Source of the DNA: Haladaptatus paucihalophilus DX253
GTDB taxonomy: Archaea > Halobacteriota > Halobacteria > Halobacteriales > Haladaptataceae
Length of the DNA stretch: 64,000 bases
Assembly: GCF_000376445.1 (NCBI RefSeq)
Contig: NZ_AQXI01000001.1
Span: 1,892,962 to 1,956,961 of the forward strand
Direction of reading: 5' to 3'
Part shown: piece after piece, positions 25,055 to 33,778 of the stretch
Layout: each line of letters begins with the position of its first letter
Position numbering within the stretch: the stretch's first letter is position 1
Made by a program: the position numbers and the translations under genes
Notes under the pieces: model-generated
Seen by the model: the letters and a program-made list of their open reading frames with translations, nothing else
Told to the model about the DNA's origin: nothing
The model's database searches: none

Positions 25055-27151
25055 ATGGCTCGCGCGGAAAACACGGAACTGATAGACAGGTTCGAGCAGT
25101 TCTATCGGAACTATTACCGAAACGAAATCGGGGAGCTCGCCCAAAGCTACCCGAACGAAAAGCGGTCGCTGTACATCAACTGGAACGACCTGTATCAGTA
25201 CGACGCGGACATCGCGGACGATTATCTCGCGCAACCACAGCAGTTACAGGAGTACGCCGAGGAGGCGCTCCGCCTGTACGACCTCCCCGTGGACGTGAGC
25301 CTTGGGCAGGCTCACGTCCGTCTACAGAACCTGCCGGAGCACACGGATATCCGCGCGATCCGTGCCCGGCACGTCAACACGATGGTGAGCGTGCAGGGGA
25401 TCATCCGCAAGGCGACCGGCGTGCGACCGAAGATTCAGGAGGCGGCGTTCGAATGCCAGCGCTGTGGAACCTTGACTTACATTCCGCAGTCGGGCGGGGA
25501 TTTTCAGGAACCCCACGAGTGTCAGGGCTGTGAGCGACAGGGACCGTTCCGCATCAACTTCGACCAGTCGGAGTTCATCGACTCACAGAAGCTCCGCGTA
25601 CAGGAGAGTCCCGAGGGACTCCGCGGCGGCGAGACGCCACAGAGTATCGACGTGCACATCGAGGACGACATCACCGGCCACGTCTCGCCCGGCGACCACG
25701 TGACCGTGACGGGCGTCCTCCACCTCGAACAGCAAGGGAGCGGCCAGGAGAAATCCGCCGTCTTCGACGTGTACATGGAGGGCGTGTCCGTGGAAATCGA
25801 GGACGAGGAGTTCGAGGACATGGACATCACGGACGAGGACAAAGAGCAAATTATCGAACTCTCGAACGAGGGGAACATCTACGAACAGATGGTCGATTCC
25901 ATCGCCCCGGCCATCTACGGCTACGACCAGGAGAAACTGGCGATGATTCTGCAGTTGTTCTCCGGCGTGACGAAACACCTCCCGGACGGGTCGCGGATTC
26001 GCGGCGACCTGCACATGCTCCTGATCGGGGATCCGGGTACGGGTAAGTCCCAGATGCTGTCCTATATACAACATATTGCGCCGCGGTCCGTCTACACCTC
26101 CGGGAAAGGGTCCTCCTCCGCAGGGCTGACGGCTGCGGCGGTACGCGACGACTTCGGCGACGGGCAGCAGTGGACGCTCGAAGCGGGTGCGTTGGTGCTC
26201 GCGGACAAGGGTATCGCGGCGGTGGACGAACTGGACAAGATGAGTCCGGAGGACCGGTCCGCCATGCACGAGGGGCTGGAACAGCAGAAAATCAGCGTGA
26301 GCAAAGCGGGGATCAACGCGACGTTAAAGTCCCGCTGTTCGCTTCTCGGCGCGGCGAACCCGAAGTACGGGCGATTCGACCAGTACGAGTCCATCGGCGA
26401 GCAGATCAACCTCGAACCCGCGCTGATCTCCCGATTCGACCTCATTTTCACCGTGACGGACAAACCGGACCCGGATCACGACTCGCAACTGGCAGAACAC
26501 ATCCTCCAGACCAACTTCGCGGGCGAGTTGAACACGCAGCGGACGGAAATCAACGCGCCGAACATCACGGAAGAACAGGTCAACAGCCAGACGGAGGAGG
26601 TGGCACCGGCGATAGATGCCGAACTCCTCCGGAAGTACATCGCCTACGCGAAATCGAACGTCTATCCGACGATGACCGAGGAAGCCCGCGAGGCGATTCG
26701 TGATTTCTACGTCGATTTGCGCTCGAAGGGGACGGACGAGGACGCCCCGATTCCGGTCACGGCCCGGAAGCTGGAGGCGCTCGTTCGTCTCGCCGAAGCG
26801 AGCGCTCGCGTTCGACTGTCGGATACGGTCGAACGGAAGGATGCGGACCGCGTTATCGAAATCGTTCGGTCGTGTCTACAGGACATCGGCGTGGACCCGG
26901 AGACCGGACAGTTCGACGCCGACGTGGTGGAAACGGGGACCTCGAAGTCCCAACGAGACCGCATCAAGAACATCAAACAACTCATCGCGGACATCGAGGA
27001 GGAGTACGACGACGGTGCGCCCGTGGAAGTCGTCCTCGACCGAGCGGACGAGATCGGCACGGACCCCTCGAAAGCCGAACACGAAATCGACAAGCTGAAA
27101 CAGAAAGGCGAGGTGTACGAGCCGTCGACAAACCATCTTCGAACCACCTGA
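25055..27151 (+). CDS. mcm: Replicative DNA helicase MCM
   Basis: Homohexameric helicase that unwinds DNA at replication forks. It is 698 residues long and without an intein, which many haloarchaeal mcm genes carry. The N-terminal domain has a zinc ribbon (CQRCG and CQGCER). The AAA+ domain has Walker A GDPGTGKS at 325-332, Walker B AVDELDKM, the sensor stretch LGAANPKYG, and the arginine finger in SRFDL. A C-terminal winged helix ends the protein. The gene for a 94-residue protein begins one base after the stop, so the two are in one transcript. Confidence 0.97.
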   Translation: MARAENTELIDRFEQFYRNYYRNEIGELAQSYPNEKRSLYINWNDLYQYDADIADDYLAQPQQLQEYAEEALRLYDLPVDVSLGQAHVRLQNLPEHTDIRAIRARHVNTMVSVQGIIRKATGVRPKIQEAAFECQRCGTLTYIPQSGGDFQEPHECQGCERQGPFRINFDQSEFIDSQKLRVQESPEGLRGGETPQSIDVHIEDDITGHVSPGDHVTVTGVLHLEQQGSGQEKSAVFDVYMEGVSVEIEDEEFEDMDITDEDKEQIIELSNEGNIYEQMVDSIAPAIYGYDQEKLAMILQLFSGVTKHLPDGSRIRGDLHMLLIGDPGTGKSQMLSYIQHIAPRSVYTSGKGSSSAGLTAAAVRDDFGDGQQWTLEAGALVLADKGIAAVDELDKMSPEDRSAMHEGLEQQKISVSKAGINATLKSRCSLLGAANPKYGRFDQYESIGEQINLEPALISRFDLIFTVTDKPDPDHDSQLAEHILQTNFAGELNTQRTEINAPNITEEQVNSQTEEVAPAIDAELLRKYIAYAKSNVYPTMTEEAREAIRDFYVDLRSKGTDEDAPIPVTARKLEALVRLAEASARVRLSDTVERKDADRVIEIVRSCLQDIGVDPETGQFDADVVETGTSKSQRDRIKNIKQLIADIEEEYDDGAPVEVVLDRADEIGTDPSKAEHEIDKLKQKGEVYEPSTNHLRTT

Positions 27152-27152
27152 G

Positions 27153-27437
27153 ATGGACCGAATTTCCGCACTCAGAAACATCGAGGACGCCCTCTCGGAC
27201 TTCGAGTCGGGAGCGGACGAGCTACGAGAGACACAACGTCGAGTGTTGACGGTGCTACAGACGTACGCCACCGAGTTCGAAACCGAGCGTGACTTGTTCG
27301 CCTACCGAGCATATGGAGATGAGCGGGCGGAAGGTATCGTCGTCGTCGCGGAGTCGGCGGAGGACGCGCGTGGACGGGTCATCGAATTGCTCGGCGATGA
27401 AGCGGTAGAATTTCACGTCGAGAACATCAGTAAATGA
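27153..27437 (+). CDS. Small haloarchaeal protein co-transcribed with mcm
   Basis: 94 residues. The first half is a helical segment (MDRISALRNIEDALSDFESG), and the second half is alpha/beta (FAYRAYGDERAEGIVVVAES, VIELLGDEAVEFHV). It starts immediately after the mcm stop, so it is very likely translated from the mcm mRNA. I know no function. Linkage suggests a role with DNA replication or only shared regulation. Confidence 0.75.
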   Translation: MDRISALRNIEDALSDFESGADELRETQRRVLTVLQTYATEFETERDLFAYRAYGDERAEGIVVVAESAEDARGRVIELLGDEAVEFHVENISK

Positions 27438-27650
27438 CAGCATTCTGGAGATGGAAAACTAGATAAACATGCCCGGAATAGAGTAGAAGTATAACGACAG
27501 CGTGCGTAGGTGTATCAAATGCGACAAAGCCGACAAAACCTCCGGGATTTATCAGGCCCATAATAATGCAGGTGGCTAAATGATACACGAGGGATGGTAC
27601 GGGATGGACGACACAGCGAGCACGTGCGACGTTGCCGAGGGACGACCGAG

Positions 27651-28256
27651 ATGAGCGGTCTTTCGGCGGCTCTCGACGGCGAATCTAGCGTTCTCGTTCT
27701 CTCGCCTTCTATGAGTTCGGAAACCGACGAGGCGTGCGTCGGTATGTTGACGGATTCACCACCAGCGGAGGAAAACGTACTATGGGTGACGTTTACGCGG
27801 TCGCCGGACGCGTGTATTCAAGATTGGCTCGCGCATGCGAACGGTCGGCCAGCGAACTTGCGATTCATCAGTGTCGGTGAGACGGTTCGGTCGGTGGCGA
27901 CATCGGCACCGATGCAGGAGACATCGACGGATGCCGTCGTCGATACGCTCTCGAATCCCGGCGATTTGACGGGGCTCGGAATCAAAATCAGCGAAGTGTT
28001 ACAACAGTGGCACGGAAACGGCAACCGAACCGTCGCGTGTTTCCACTCGTTGACCGCGCTACTCCAATACTCGGACGTCCAGACCGTCTATAAGTTCCTG
28101 CACGTCCTCACCGGACGCTTTACTACCGCCGACGTGACCGCACACTTCCATCTCGACCCCGAAGCACACGACTCACAAACTATCAACACCCTCAAAACGC
28201 TGTTCGACGCTGTTGCCGAGTTCGACGGGAACGAGTGGAACGTGAAAACGCGGTAA
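27651..28256 (+). CDS. KaiC/RecA-like domain protein lacking a P-loop
   Basis: 201 residues with alternating strands and helices in the order expected for a KaiC/RecA core (SVLVLSPSMSSETDEACVGM; ENVLWVTFTRSPDACI; RTVACFHSLTALLQYSDVQTV; ADVTAHFHLDPEAHD). The usual GxxxxGKT loop is replaced by LSPSMSSETDEA, so ATP binding is unlikely. Such degenerate RecA-fold proteins are common in haloarchaea, often near signalling genes. The ATG at 27651 follows GAG; an earlier in-frame start would add basic, unrelated residues. Confidence 0.65.
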   Translation: MSGLSAALDGESSVLVLSPSMSSETDEACVGMLTDSPPAEENVLWVTFTRSPDACIQDWLAHANGRPANLRFISVGETVRSVATSAPMQETSTDAVVDTLSNPGDLTGLGIKISEVLQQWHGNGNRTVACFHSLTALLQYSDVQTVYKFLHVLTGRFTTADVTAHFHLDPEAHDSQTINTLKTLFDAVAEFDGNEWNVKTR

Positions 28257-28291
28257 TTAATTTTAAAATACATCGTTTCGAACGAACGTCT

Positions 28292-28630
28292 GTGCTGTTG
28301 ATAATCACCTACTCCAGCGGTGCCCGACAGACGCTTCGGAACATCTGCACGACACACGAGGAGTGTGTCGTTCGACGGTTCGGACGGGCCGCCTTGCTGC
28401 AGCAGACGGAACTGGGTGCGTTTCTCGCGCTTCGTCTCTACGAGAAACACGGAGCAGACGTGCAACTCGAACGCACCGAACCGCTGAACGAGTTCCGTGA
28501 CGTACCGGATGCGGTTCGGGAGGCCGCAAAAGCGTACGAGAACCGTGAACGGCCGAGCACGCCCTACGACAAGTTCGCCGTGGGGACGAACCACCCGGCA
28601 CCGGATTCGATGCGAAACGCGGATTTATGA
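28292..28630 (+). CDS. Conserved haloarchaeal protein, first gene of a coupled four-gene operon
   Basis: 112 residues from a GTG at 28292. An upstream in-frame ATG at 28235 lies inside the preceding gene. Recognisable segments are LLIITYSSGARQTLRNIC, HEECVVRRFGRAALLQQTELGAFLALRL and STPYDKFAVGTNHP. The Arg/His-rich core could bind nucleic acid or phosphate, but this is a guess. Its stop overlaps the next start (ATGA at 28627), giving translational coupling to the coiled-coil gene. No known domain is recognised. Confidence 0.75.
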   Translation: MLLIITYSSGARQTLRNICTTHEECVVRRFGRAALLQQTELGAFLALRLYEKHGADVQLERTEPLNEFRDVPDAVREAAKAYENRERPSTPYDKFAVGTNHPAPDSMRNADL

Positions 28631-29457
28631 AGGTAAAAACGCGAGAAAAGACGTTTCGGGGGCGCGCAATCGACCTGCGTGAGGAGTCAGTTGCGGCGGC
28701 AGATGTTGTCGCAGCGATTCGGTCGGACGCCGAATCGAGCGCGCTCGATATCGAGTGTGCCGACCCGCACCCGGTTCACGACTACGTGGGATACATCGAG
28801 TCGGAGACGTCCGTTCGTGTCCGCGCGGCAGTGGCCGCCGCCGCGCGGTCGCTCGGGATGGACGCACCGCAGGACGAGGAAATAGCGAACCTAGAGGTAT
28901 CGTTGCGGTCGCTCGACGTGGAAGCGATTTCGATTCGTTCGGAGCGGCGGCGCGTGGCCGAGGTGAGCGGGTCGGAAACGGAACTTCGGGAGGAAGTCGC
29001 GGCACTACGTGGCAGGGTACAGGCAATCCGGGACTCGGGAGGGTACGTAGAAGATGCCGAGTCGAAACTACGGAGCGCAACGCGGGAGTTGGCCGAGAGG
29101 GAGACGGAACGAATCGCCGCGGAGCAAGCGTTGGAAGCGGCGCGAAAACGCCAACGGTCGGCGAGGAATGACCGAGAGCGACGGTTACGACTGCGTGACC
29201 GGAAGGAGAACCTCGAACGAACAGCGCGCGACTATTTAGCTCGACAGGTGCACGCGAGGTTCGTCGCGGCGGTCGAAGCGGTGCCGGGTCGCGGACGAGT
29301 CCCGGAACCGGGGACGTTCGAAGGCGATTCGACGACCGCGGCGCTCGCAATCGCTCGTTTGGCGCGGGGTCGAGCGCCGGTCGTGCTGGCGTGTGAGCGA
29401 TTCGAGACGCCGTGTGCCGCCGTCGATTGCTTGAACGCACCCGTGCTACAGGTTTAA
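28627..29457 (+). CDS. Coiled-coil protein of the MinD-linked operon
   Basis: 276 residues. Residues 1 to about 85 are a small alpha/beta domain ending in GMDAPQDEE. Residues about 85-210 are a long Arg/Glu-rich coiled coil (LREEVAALRGRVQAIRDSGG, AERETERIAAEQALEAARKR). A C-terminal domain contains RFVAAVEAVPGRGRVP, STTAALAIARLARG and VLACERFETPCAA. This architecture suits a structural or scaffold partner of the ParA/MinD ATPase encoded two genes later. No family is known to me. Confidence 0.75.
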   Translation: MKVKTREKTFRGRAIDLREESVAAADVVAAIRSDAESSALDIECADPHPVHDYVGYIESETSVRVRAAVAAAARSLGMDAPQDEEIANLEVSLRSLDVEAISIRSERRRVAEVSGSETELREEVAALRGRVQAIRDSGGYVEDAESKLRSATRELAERETERIAAEQALEAARKRQRSARNDRERRLRLRDRKENLERTARDYLARQVHARFVAAVEAVPGRGRVPEPGTFEGDSTTAALAIARLARGRAPVVLACERFETPCAAVDCLNAPVLQV

Positions 29458-29483
29458 GACGGAAGACGAGCCCAACCCGGGGC

Positions 29484-30230
29484 ATGGTGACACTGCACTG
29501 GACGACGGACGAACGGACGGGGGCGGTCGAGACCGTCACGTTGGTCGCGCTGGTGGTCGAAAATTCTGCGGCGATGCCCGTCAGGATTCGGGTCGGAAAC
29601 CGACTCAACGGCGAACTCCGGGTACCGCGGCGGCACGGACTCACGGAAGCGGGATGGGACGAAGGGGGATTCGAGGGCGTCGTCGGCGCGGGTGAACGAC
29701 GCTCGCTCGGCTATGCGGTTGCGGCCGACGAGACCGAATCGCCGCCCGCCGAAATCGTCTGGACCGAACGAGCACCGGAGACGGAAGAATCGTCGGTCGG
29801 CGGTGCGACTCGGCACGATTCTCCCACCGGACTCGACATCGAACCGACGACCGCGGGTGTCGTTCGAGCGTTGGGAGACGCCCGGCCACCGGTGGACGCG
29901 GTTCCGACACCCGACCGGGTGGAGATACCCGATGCGGTAAAGTCGTGGCTATCGGCCGTCGAGACGCGAATCGAGCGGTACGAGACGGGGGACAAAGAGA
30001 CGAGAGGGGGAGAGATGGGAGGAGAAAAGATGGGAGAAAGGAAGTGCGAAGAGATGGGAAGCGGTAGGCCGGAAAAACGGACGGTCGCCGAGCAAGCGGA
30101 AGAACAGGAGTTGCGACGGAGAATCGCGGCGGACGAACGGACGCTCGAAGCGGTTGCAAACCGGGTGCAACGAGTACGAGAGCGGGTCGAATCGACGGAG
30201 AAATCGAACGCGGTCGGGAGAACGAAATGA
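29484..30230 (+). CDS. Two-part protein of the MinD-linked operon (beta domain plus helical tail)
   Basis: 248 residues from the ATG at 29484. The N-terminal about 95 residues are predicted beta-rich (VTLVALVVENSAAMPVRIRV, SLGYAVAADETESPPAEIVW), like an immunoglobulin or C2-like sandwich. The middle is polar and low-complexity, with a Gly/Glu/Lys stretch (ETRGGEMGGEKMGERK). The C-terminus is a coiled coil (EEQELRRRIAADERTLEAVA). The low-complexity stretch is purine-rich in the DNA (about 29987-30060), where it may have expanded recently. Its stop overlaps the ATPase start at 30227. Confidence 0.72.
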   Translation: MVTLHWTTDERTGAVETVTLVALVVENSAAMPVRIRVGNRLNGELRVPRRHGLTEAGWDEGGFEGVVGAGERRSLGYAVAADETESPPAEIVWTERAPETEESSVGGATRHDSPTGLDIEPTTAGVVRALGDARPPVDAVPTPDRVEIPDAVKSWLSAVETRIERYETGDKETRGGEMGGEKMGERKCEEMGSGRPEKRTVAEQAEEQELRRRIAADERTLEAVANRVQRVRERVESTEKSNAVGRTK

Positions 30231-30889
30231 TCGTGGCCGTTACGGGTGGGAAAGGTGGCGTCGGAAAATCGACCGTTGCGCTCAATCTCGGGGCGGAACT
30301 CGGCGGCGTCGTCGTGGATGCGGACCTCGCAATGGCGGACCTGCCGAGGTCGCACGGACCCGATTTACACGACGTACTCGCCGGACGAGCGGATGCGATC
30401 GAAGCCGTTTCGAGCGTCGGAGACGTGCTGATGCTGCCGTGCGGCCGCACGTTAGCCGGTGCGCGGGCGTGTGACGTGACCGAGTTCGCCGATGCGATAG
30501 CGCGGGTTGCGTCGGAGTACGACCACGTGGTCATCGACTGCCCGGCGGGGATGGCGGCCGATGCGGGACTCCCGCTGGTTGCGGCAGACAGCTACGTCCT
30601 CGTGACGATTCCGCGGCCGTTCGCGCTTGCGGACGCGGTGCGGACGAAGGCGCTCGCACGGCGACTCGATGCGGGATTGTGTCGAGTGGTACTGAACCGG
30701 GTCCGCGAGGACCCGCCGGTCGAAACCGTGGAGCGGACGCTCGGGGCACCGGTGACGACGCTACCGGAATCGACGACGATTGCCGACGCACAGCGGAACG
30801 GGTGTCCAGTCGCGACGCTGGCACCGGAGAGCGAGGCGAGAGAACAGTTTTCGGAACTCGGGCGGGCGGTTTACTCCTGCAGGTCGTGA
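30227..30889 (+). CDS. MinD/ParA-family ATPase
   Basis: 220 residues of a compact MinD-like ATPase. The deviant Walker A is GKGGVGKS at 8-15, then VVDADLAMADLPR and VIDCPAGMAADAGLPL. It lacks an obvious membrane-targeting tail, and the C-terminus is EQFSELGRAVYSCRS. The last gene of the coupled set 28292-30889, it presumably uses ATP to localise or regulate the coiled-coil partners. Its 3' end overlaps the convergent TFB gene by 19 bp, so the two could interfere transcriptionally. Confidence 0.88.
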   Translation: MIVAVTGGKGGVGKSTVALNLGAELGGVVVDADLAMADLPRSHGPDLHDVLAGRADAIEAVSSVGDVLMLPCGRTLAGARACDVTEFADAIARVASEYDHVVIDCPAGMAADAGLPLVAADSYVLVTIPRPFALADAVRTKALARRLDAGLCRVVLNRVREDPPVETVERTLGAPVTTLPESTTIADAQRNGCPVATLAPESEAREQFSELGRAVYSCRS

Positions 30890-31749
30890 TACGTCGAGCG
30901 GAGCGTCACGGGGGTGACGTCAGCGACTTCGGCGGCGGCGCGTTGGGTGACGCGTTCGTCGCAGTCGCGGGCCGCCGCGTAGAGACACGCGGCGGCGACG
31001 CCGCTGGGGTTGCGGCCGCTGACGAGGTTTTTCTCCTCCGCCCGTTCGACGAACCGTTTGGCACGTCGTTCGGTCGCCATCGAGAGGTCGAGTCGGCTGG
31101 CGAACCGGGGAAGGTACTCCCGCGGGTCGATGGGACCGATGGGAAGGCCGAGTTCGCGGTTCACTGCGTCGTAGGCGGCCGTCAGTTCGGCGCGCTCGGC
31201 GCGAGCGCGTTCGACGATTTCGTCGAGCGTTCGGGAGACGGCCGATGCCCGGCAAGTGGCGTACACCGCCGCCGCGGCGAATCCCTCTATCGACCGTCCG
31301 CGAAGGAGGTCCTCCGACTGTGCGGATTCGAACAGCACGCACGCCCGGTCGCGGACGTTTTCGGGCAGTTGAAGCGCGCCGACGAGACGGCGAATCTCGG
31401 TGAAGCCGTACACGCGATTTCGTTCCGCCTTGGACGAGAGTCTAGCGCGGTTGTGTTGGCGGCGCATCCGCATCACGCGGCGTCGTTTCCGGCCCGTGAG
31501 TCGAACGGTGCTGTTCTTGTAGCCGATTTCGGTCGTCAACCCGCGGTCGTGGCGCGAACGCGTCAGTGGTGCACCAGTTCGCTTACGGTCGGTGTCGTCG
31601 TCGCTGAACGACCGCCACTCCGGGCCGCGGTCCAAGCCGTCTTCCGCGACGACCAACCCGCACTCGGTACAGACTGCTTCGGTGCCGCGTGTGCGAACAC
31701 GACCGCGGCATTCGGGACACGTTTCGGTTGAGTTTTGTATCGCACTCAT
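30871..31749 (-). CDS. tfb: Transcription initiation factor IIB (TFB)
   Basis: Bridges TBP-bound promoters and RNA polymerase. The zinc ribbon has Cys 11, 14, 27 and 30 (CPEC...CTEC). The B-finger/linker region SFSDDDTDRKRTGAPLTR follows, then two cyclin folds (SKAERNRVYGFTEIRRLVGALQLP and PREYLPRFASRLDLSMATER). 292 residues is slightly shorter than many paralogues, which run over 300. Haloarchaea encode several TFBs with different promoter sets, and this one's set is not known. Its own TATA box lies at 31776-31783. Confidence 0.94.
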   Translation of the reverse strand: MSAIQNSTETCPECRGRVRTRGTEAVCTECGLVVAEDGLDRGPEWRSFSDDDTDRKRTGAPLTRSRHDRGLTTEIGYKNSTVRLTGRKRRRVMRMRRQHNRARLSSKAERNRVYGFTEIRRLVGALQLPENVRDRACVLFESAQSEDLLRGRSIEGFAAAAVYATCRASAVSRTLDEIVERARAERAELTAAYDAVNRELGLPIGPIDPREYLPRFASRLDLSMATERRAKRFVERAEEKNLVSGRNPSGVAAACLYAAARDCDERVTQRAAAEVADVTPVTLRSTYHDLQE

Positions 31750-31775
31750 TACAATTGAAACTTCGTCCGAGATGG

Positions 31776-31783
31776 TATTTAAA
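31776..31783 (-). promoter_or_regulatory. TATA box of the TFB gene
   Basis: Reads TTTAAATA on the minus strand, about 27-34 nt before the ATG at 31749, implying a leaderless or nearly leaderless message. Confidence 0.6.
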
Positions 31784-31921
31784 CGAGCGCCGAAATCGAA
31801 AAACGAGCCGGTGTTACGAGTGACGAGCGTACCGGTAACCGGTACGTTCTAGCCGTCGTCTAATTACCAACTATGATACTTGTCTAGAAGATTAAAGTCA
31901 GTGGGGAGACAAGCAGAACAC

Positions 31922-32437
31922 ATGGCGCTGTCGGATATCGCGGCCGGATTGGAGGTGACGGCCGAACAGCAAGAGTACGGTGTCGCAACCGTGGACGATA
32001 CCGGACGGGACCTCCGCGAACGGCTCGCACCGTTCGGCGACGCGTTACCCTGCGAAACGGACGCCGCGGTAACGATAGTCGAGACGCACGCGTCCGGGAC
32101 TTCGGTCGGCGAAAGCGCCCGCCGTGCAGGCGTCGCACCGATGACGGCCGCGAAGACGCTCCACCTGCTGGGTGTGCGCGGTATCTCGCCGCTTTCGTCC
32201 ATCGGTCACGAACTTATCGAGGACTGGCTCTCCGCGAACTGCTCGCGGTCCGAAGCGCTCGCGCTGTCCGGCGCGAACGAAATCGAGTTCGCGCTGGCGA
32301 CGTTCATCGAAACGCACGAGCCGCTGGACGGTGCGGCCGAAGTGCTCGAAAGCGCGTTGGCGATGAACGGGGACGCTGCCGTCGAAAAGCGAGACGCGCT
32401 GGCGGAGACGATGAGCGACGTGGGCGACCTATTGTAG
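31922..32437 (+). CDS. Helix-turn-helix-like haloarchaeal protein
   Basis: 171 residues from the ATG at 31922. A helix-turn-helix-like segment, TSVGESARRAGVAPMTAAKT, sits near residues 60-79, after a helical N-terminal part. The C-terminal half is helical and acidic (NEIEFALATFIETHEPLDGA). This would suit a DNA-binding regulator, but no target is evident. It lies between TFB and the lysine-less ParA-like gene, which converges with it 23 bp later. An ATG-less in-frame extension to 31880 is rejected. Confidence 0.65.
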   Translation: MALSDIAAGLEVTAEQQEYGVATVDDTGRDLRERLAPFGDALPCETDAAVTIVETHASGTSVGESARRAGVAPMTAAKTLHLLGVRGISPLSSIGHELIEDWLSANCSRSEALALSGANEIEFALATFIETHEPLDGAAEVLESALAMNGDAAVEKRDALAETMSDVGDLL

Positions 32438-32460
32438 CGAATTTCGAAACGCAGGGAAAA

Positions 32461-33237
32461 TCAGCTTCGAAGCGACTCCGGCAGATAGTCGTCGGGAAGG
32501 TACTCCTCCGGGTCGATATCCAAGAACCGCTCCTCCGGAAACTCGACGTCGAGCGAAACGTCGAACACAGTTTCGACGGCGGCGACGATGGCGGGAGAAA
32601 ACGACGCGTCGAGTTCGGGTGCGCTCGCCGGGACGTCCTCGACGGCAGTCTCGTCGCTCGTCGGAATCGGTACCGCGTCCTCCAGCGGATGCTCACCGTT
32701 CGCGCGATTGGCGAGAACGGTGTCCGCGTCCGTTCCGAGGTCGGCGAGGCGGCCGCGCATTCCCTGTACGGCGTCGGCACCGAGACGGGAGGCCGGTGCG
32801 ACCAACGTCACCGTGTCCGCGGCGTGGACGGCAGCGACGGCCTGATTCGCGGCGACGGGCGGCGCGTCGATGAGAACGTGGTCGAACTCGTCCGCGGTTC
32901 GTTCCACGAGCCGCTCGAAGGCTTCTGCGGCAGTTGCGGTTTTCGCCCGTGCGAGGCGCTCGAAGGGAGCGTACGCGGGACAAAGCGAAAGCCGTCCGGG
33001 GGTTGGGACCGGATGTTCGAGGAGCGCGTCGGCGAGGTCGTCCTCGTCGGTGAGCAGTGCGGTGATGTCGGTGTCGATGCGGCCCGGAACGTGGCGCGCC
33101 AACCCTTGTGTAGCGAAAGCGGCGTCCAAAATCGCCACGTCACGCCCGACGTGAGAGAGCACGGCGGCGGTTTCGAGACAGAGGCGCGTCGTTCCGGCCC
33201 CGCCGGTCGCACCGACGAGTGCGGCAGTTCGTTTCAC
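32461..33237 (-). CDS. ParA/MinD-like protein with a lysine-less P-loop
   Basis: 258 residues with the overall ParA/MinD order: loop GATGGAGTTR at 9-18, VAILDAAFATQGL, then VLIDAPPVAANQAVAAV and VTLVAPASRLGADAV. Both lysines that define the deviant Walker A (KGGVGK) are Thr here (Thr11 and Thr16), so ATP hydrolysis is probably lost or altered. Similar loops occur in CpaE-like proteins. The acidic C-terminus ends DPEEYLPDDYLPESLRS. The TATA-rich region upstream (about 33250-33285) is a likely promoter. Partner and role are unknown. Confidence 0.78.
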   Translation of the reverse strand: MKRTAALVGATGGAGTTRLCLETAAVLSHVGRDVAILDAAFATQGLARHVPGRIDTDITALLTDEDDLADALLEHPVPTPGRLSLCPAYAPFERLARAKTATAAEAFERLVERTADEFDHVLIDAPPVAANQAVAAVHAADTVTLVAPASRLGADAVQGMRGRLADLGTDADTVLANRANGEHPLEDAVPIPTSDETAVEDVPASAPELDASFSPAIVAAVETVFDVSLDVEFPEERFLDIDPEEYLPDDYLPESLRS

Positions 33238-33281
33238 GTGTTCGAATCTAAATAGATTCGTTCTGGTATAAAAATATACAG

Positions 33282-33707
33282 TTATCGACCGTCGCGGATG
33301 TCGTCCGCAATCGCGTCCAGTTCCTCGTCCGAGAGGTCGGGACGGTCCCCCGCGATGGCGTGAATCGGATGGCCGCCGTCGCCGTCGAAACGGGGGATGA
33401 TGTGGCCGTGAACGTGCGGGACTTCCTGTCCGGCAGCCCCGCCGTTGTTGAACGCGACGTTGCTCGCGTCGGCATCCACCGCGGTTTCGACGGCGGGCGT
33501 GAGGCCGTGCAGGACCGAGAACAGGTCCGCCGCGGCGTCGTCCGGGAGGTCGTCCAGCGTTTCGTGGTGGTCCTTCGAGATGACGAGCGTGTGACCCGGC
33601 GCGAGCGGGTTCACGTCGAGGAAGGCGAGGACGCTTTCGTCCTCGTAGACCGTTTTGCTCGGGATGTCTCCGGCAACGATTTGACAGAAGATGCAGTCGT
33701 TCGGCAT
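33282..33707 (-). CDS. HIT-family nucleotide hydrolase/transferase
   Basis: 141 residues. The histidine triad motif is HVHGHIIPRF, and the N-terminal CIFCQIVAGDIPS supplies the usual zinc/Cys pair of the Hint/HIT subfamily. HIT proteins hydrolyse adenosine phosphoramidates or related dinucleotides. The ATG at 33707 (MPNDCIFC) is the conserved start. The frame extends to 33782 into the overlap with the upstream zinc protein gene. It probably shares a transcript with that gene (33779-34174). Confidence 0.94.
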   Translation of the reverse strand: MPNDCIFCQIVAGDIPSKTVYEDESVLAFLDVNPLAPGHTLVISKDHHETLDDLPDDAAADLFSVLHGLTPAVETAVDADASNVAFNNGGAAGQEVPHVHGHIIPRFDGDGGHPIHAIAGDRPDLSDEELDAIADDIRDGR

Positions 33708-33778
33708 GTCAGTGTAATCGTGCGACTCCCAGATGAAAGTTGAGGGTCCCGCGGTAGTTCGAGGGGGGACTTTCGAAA

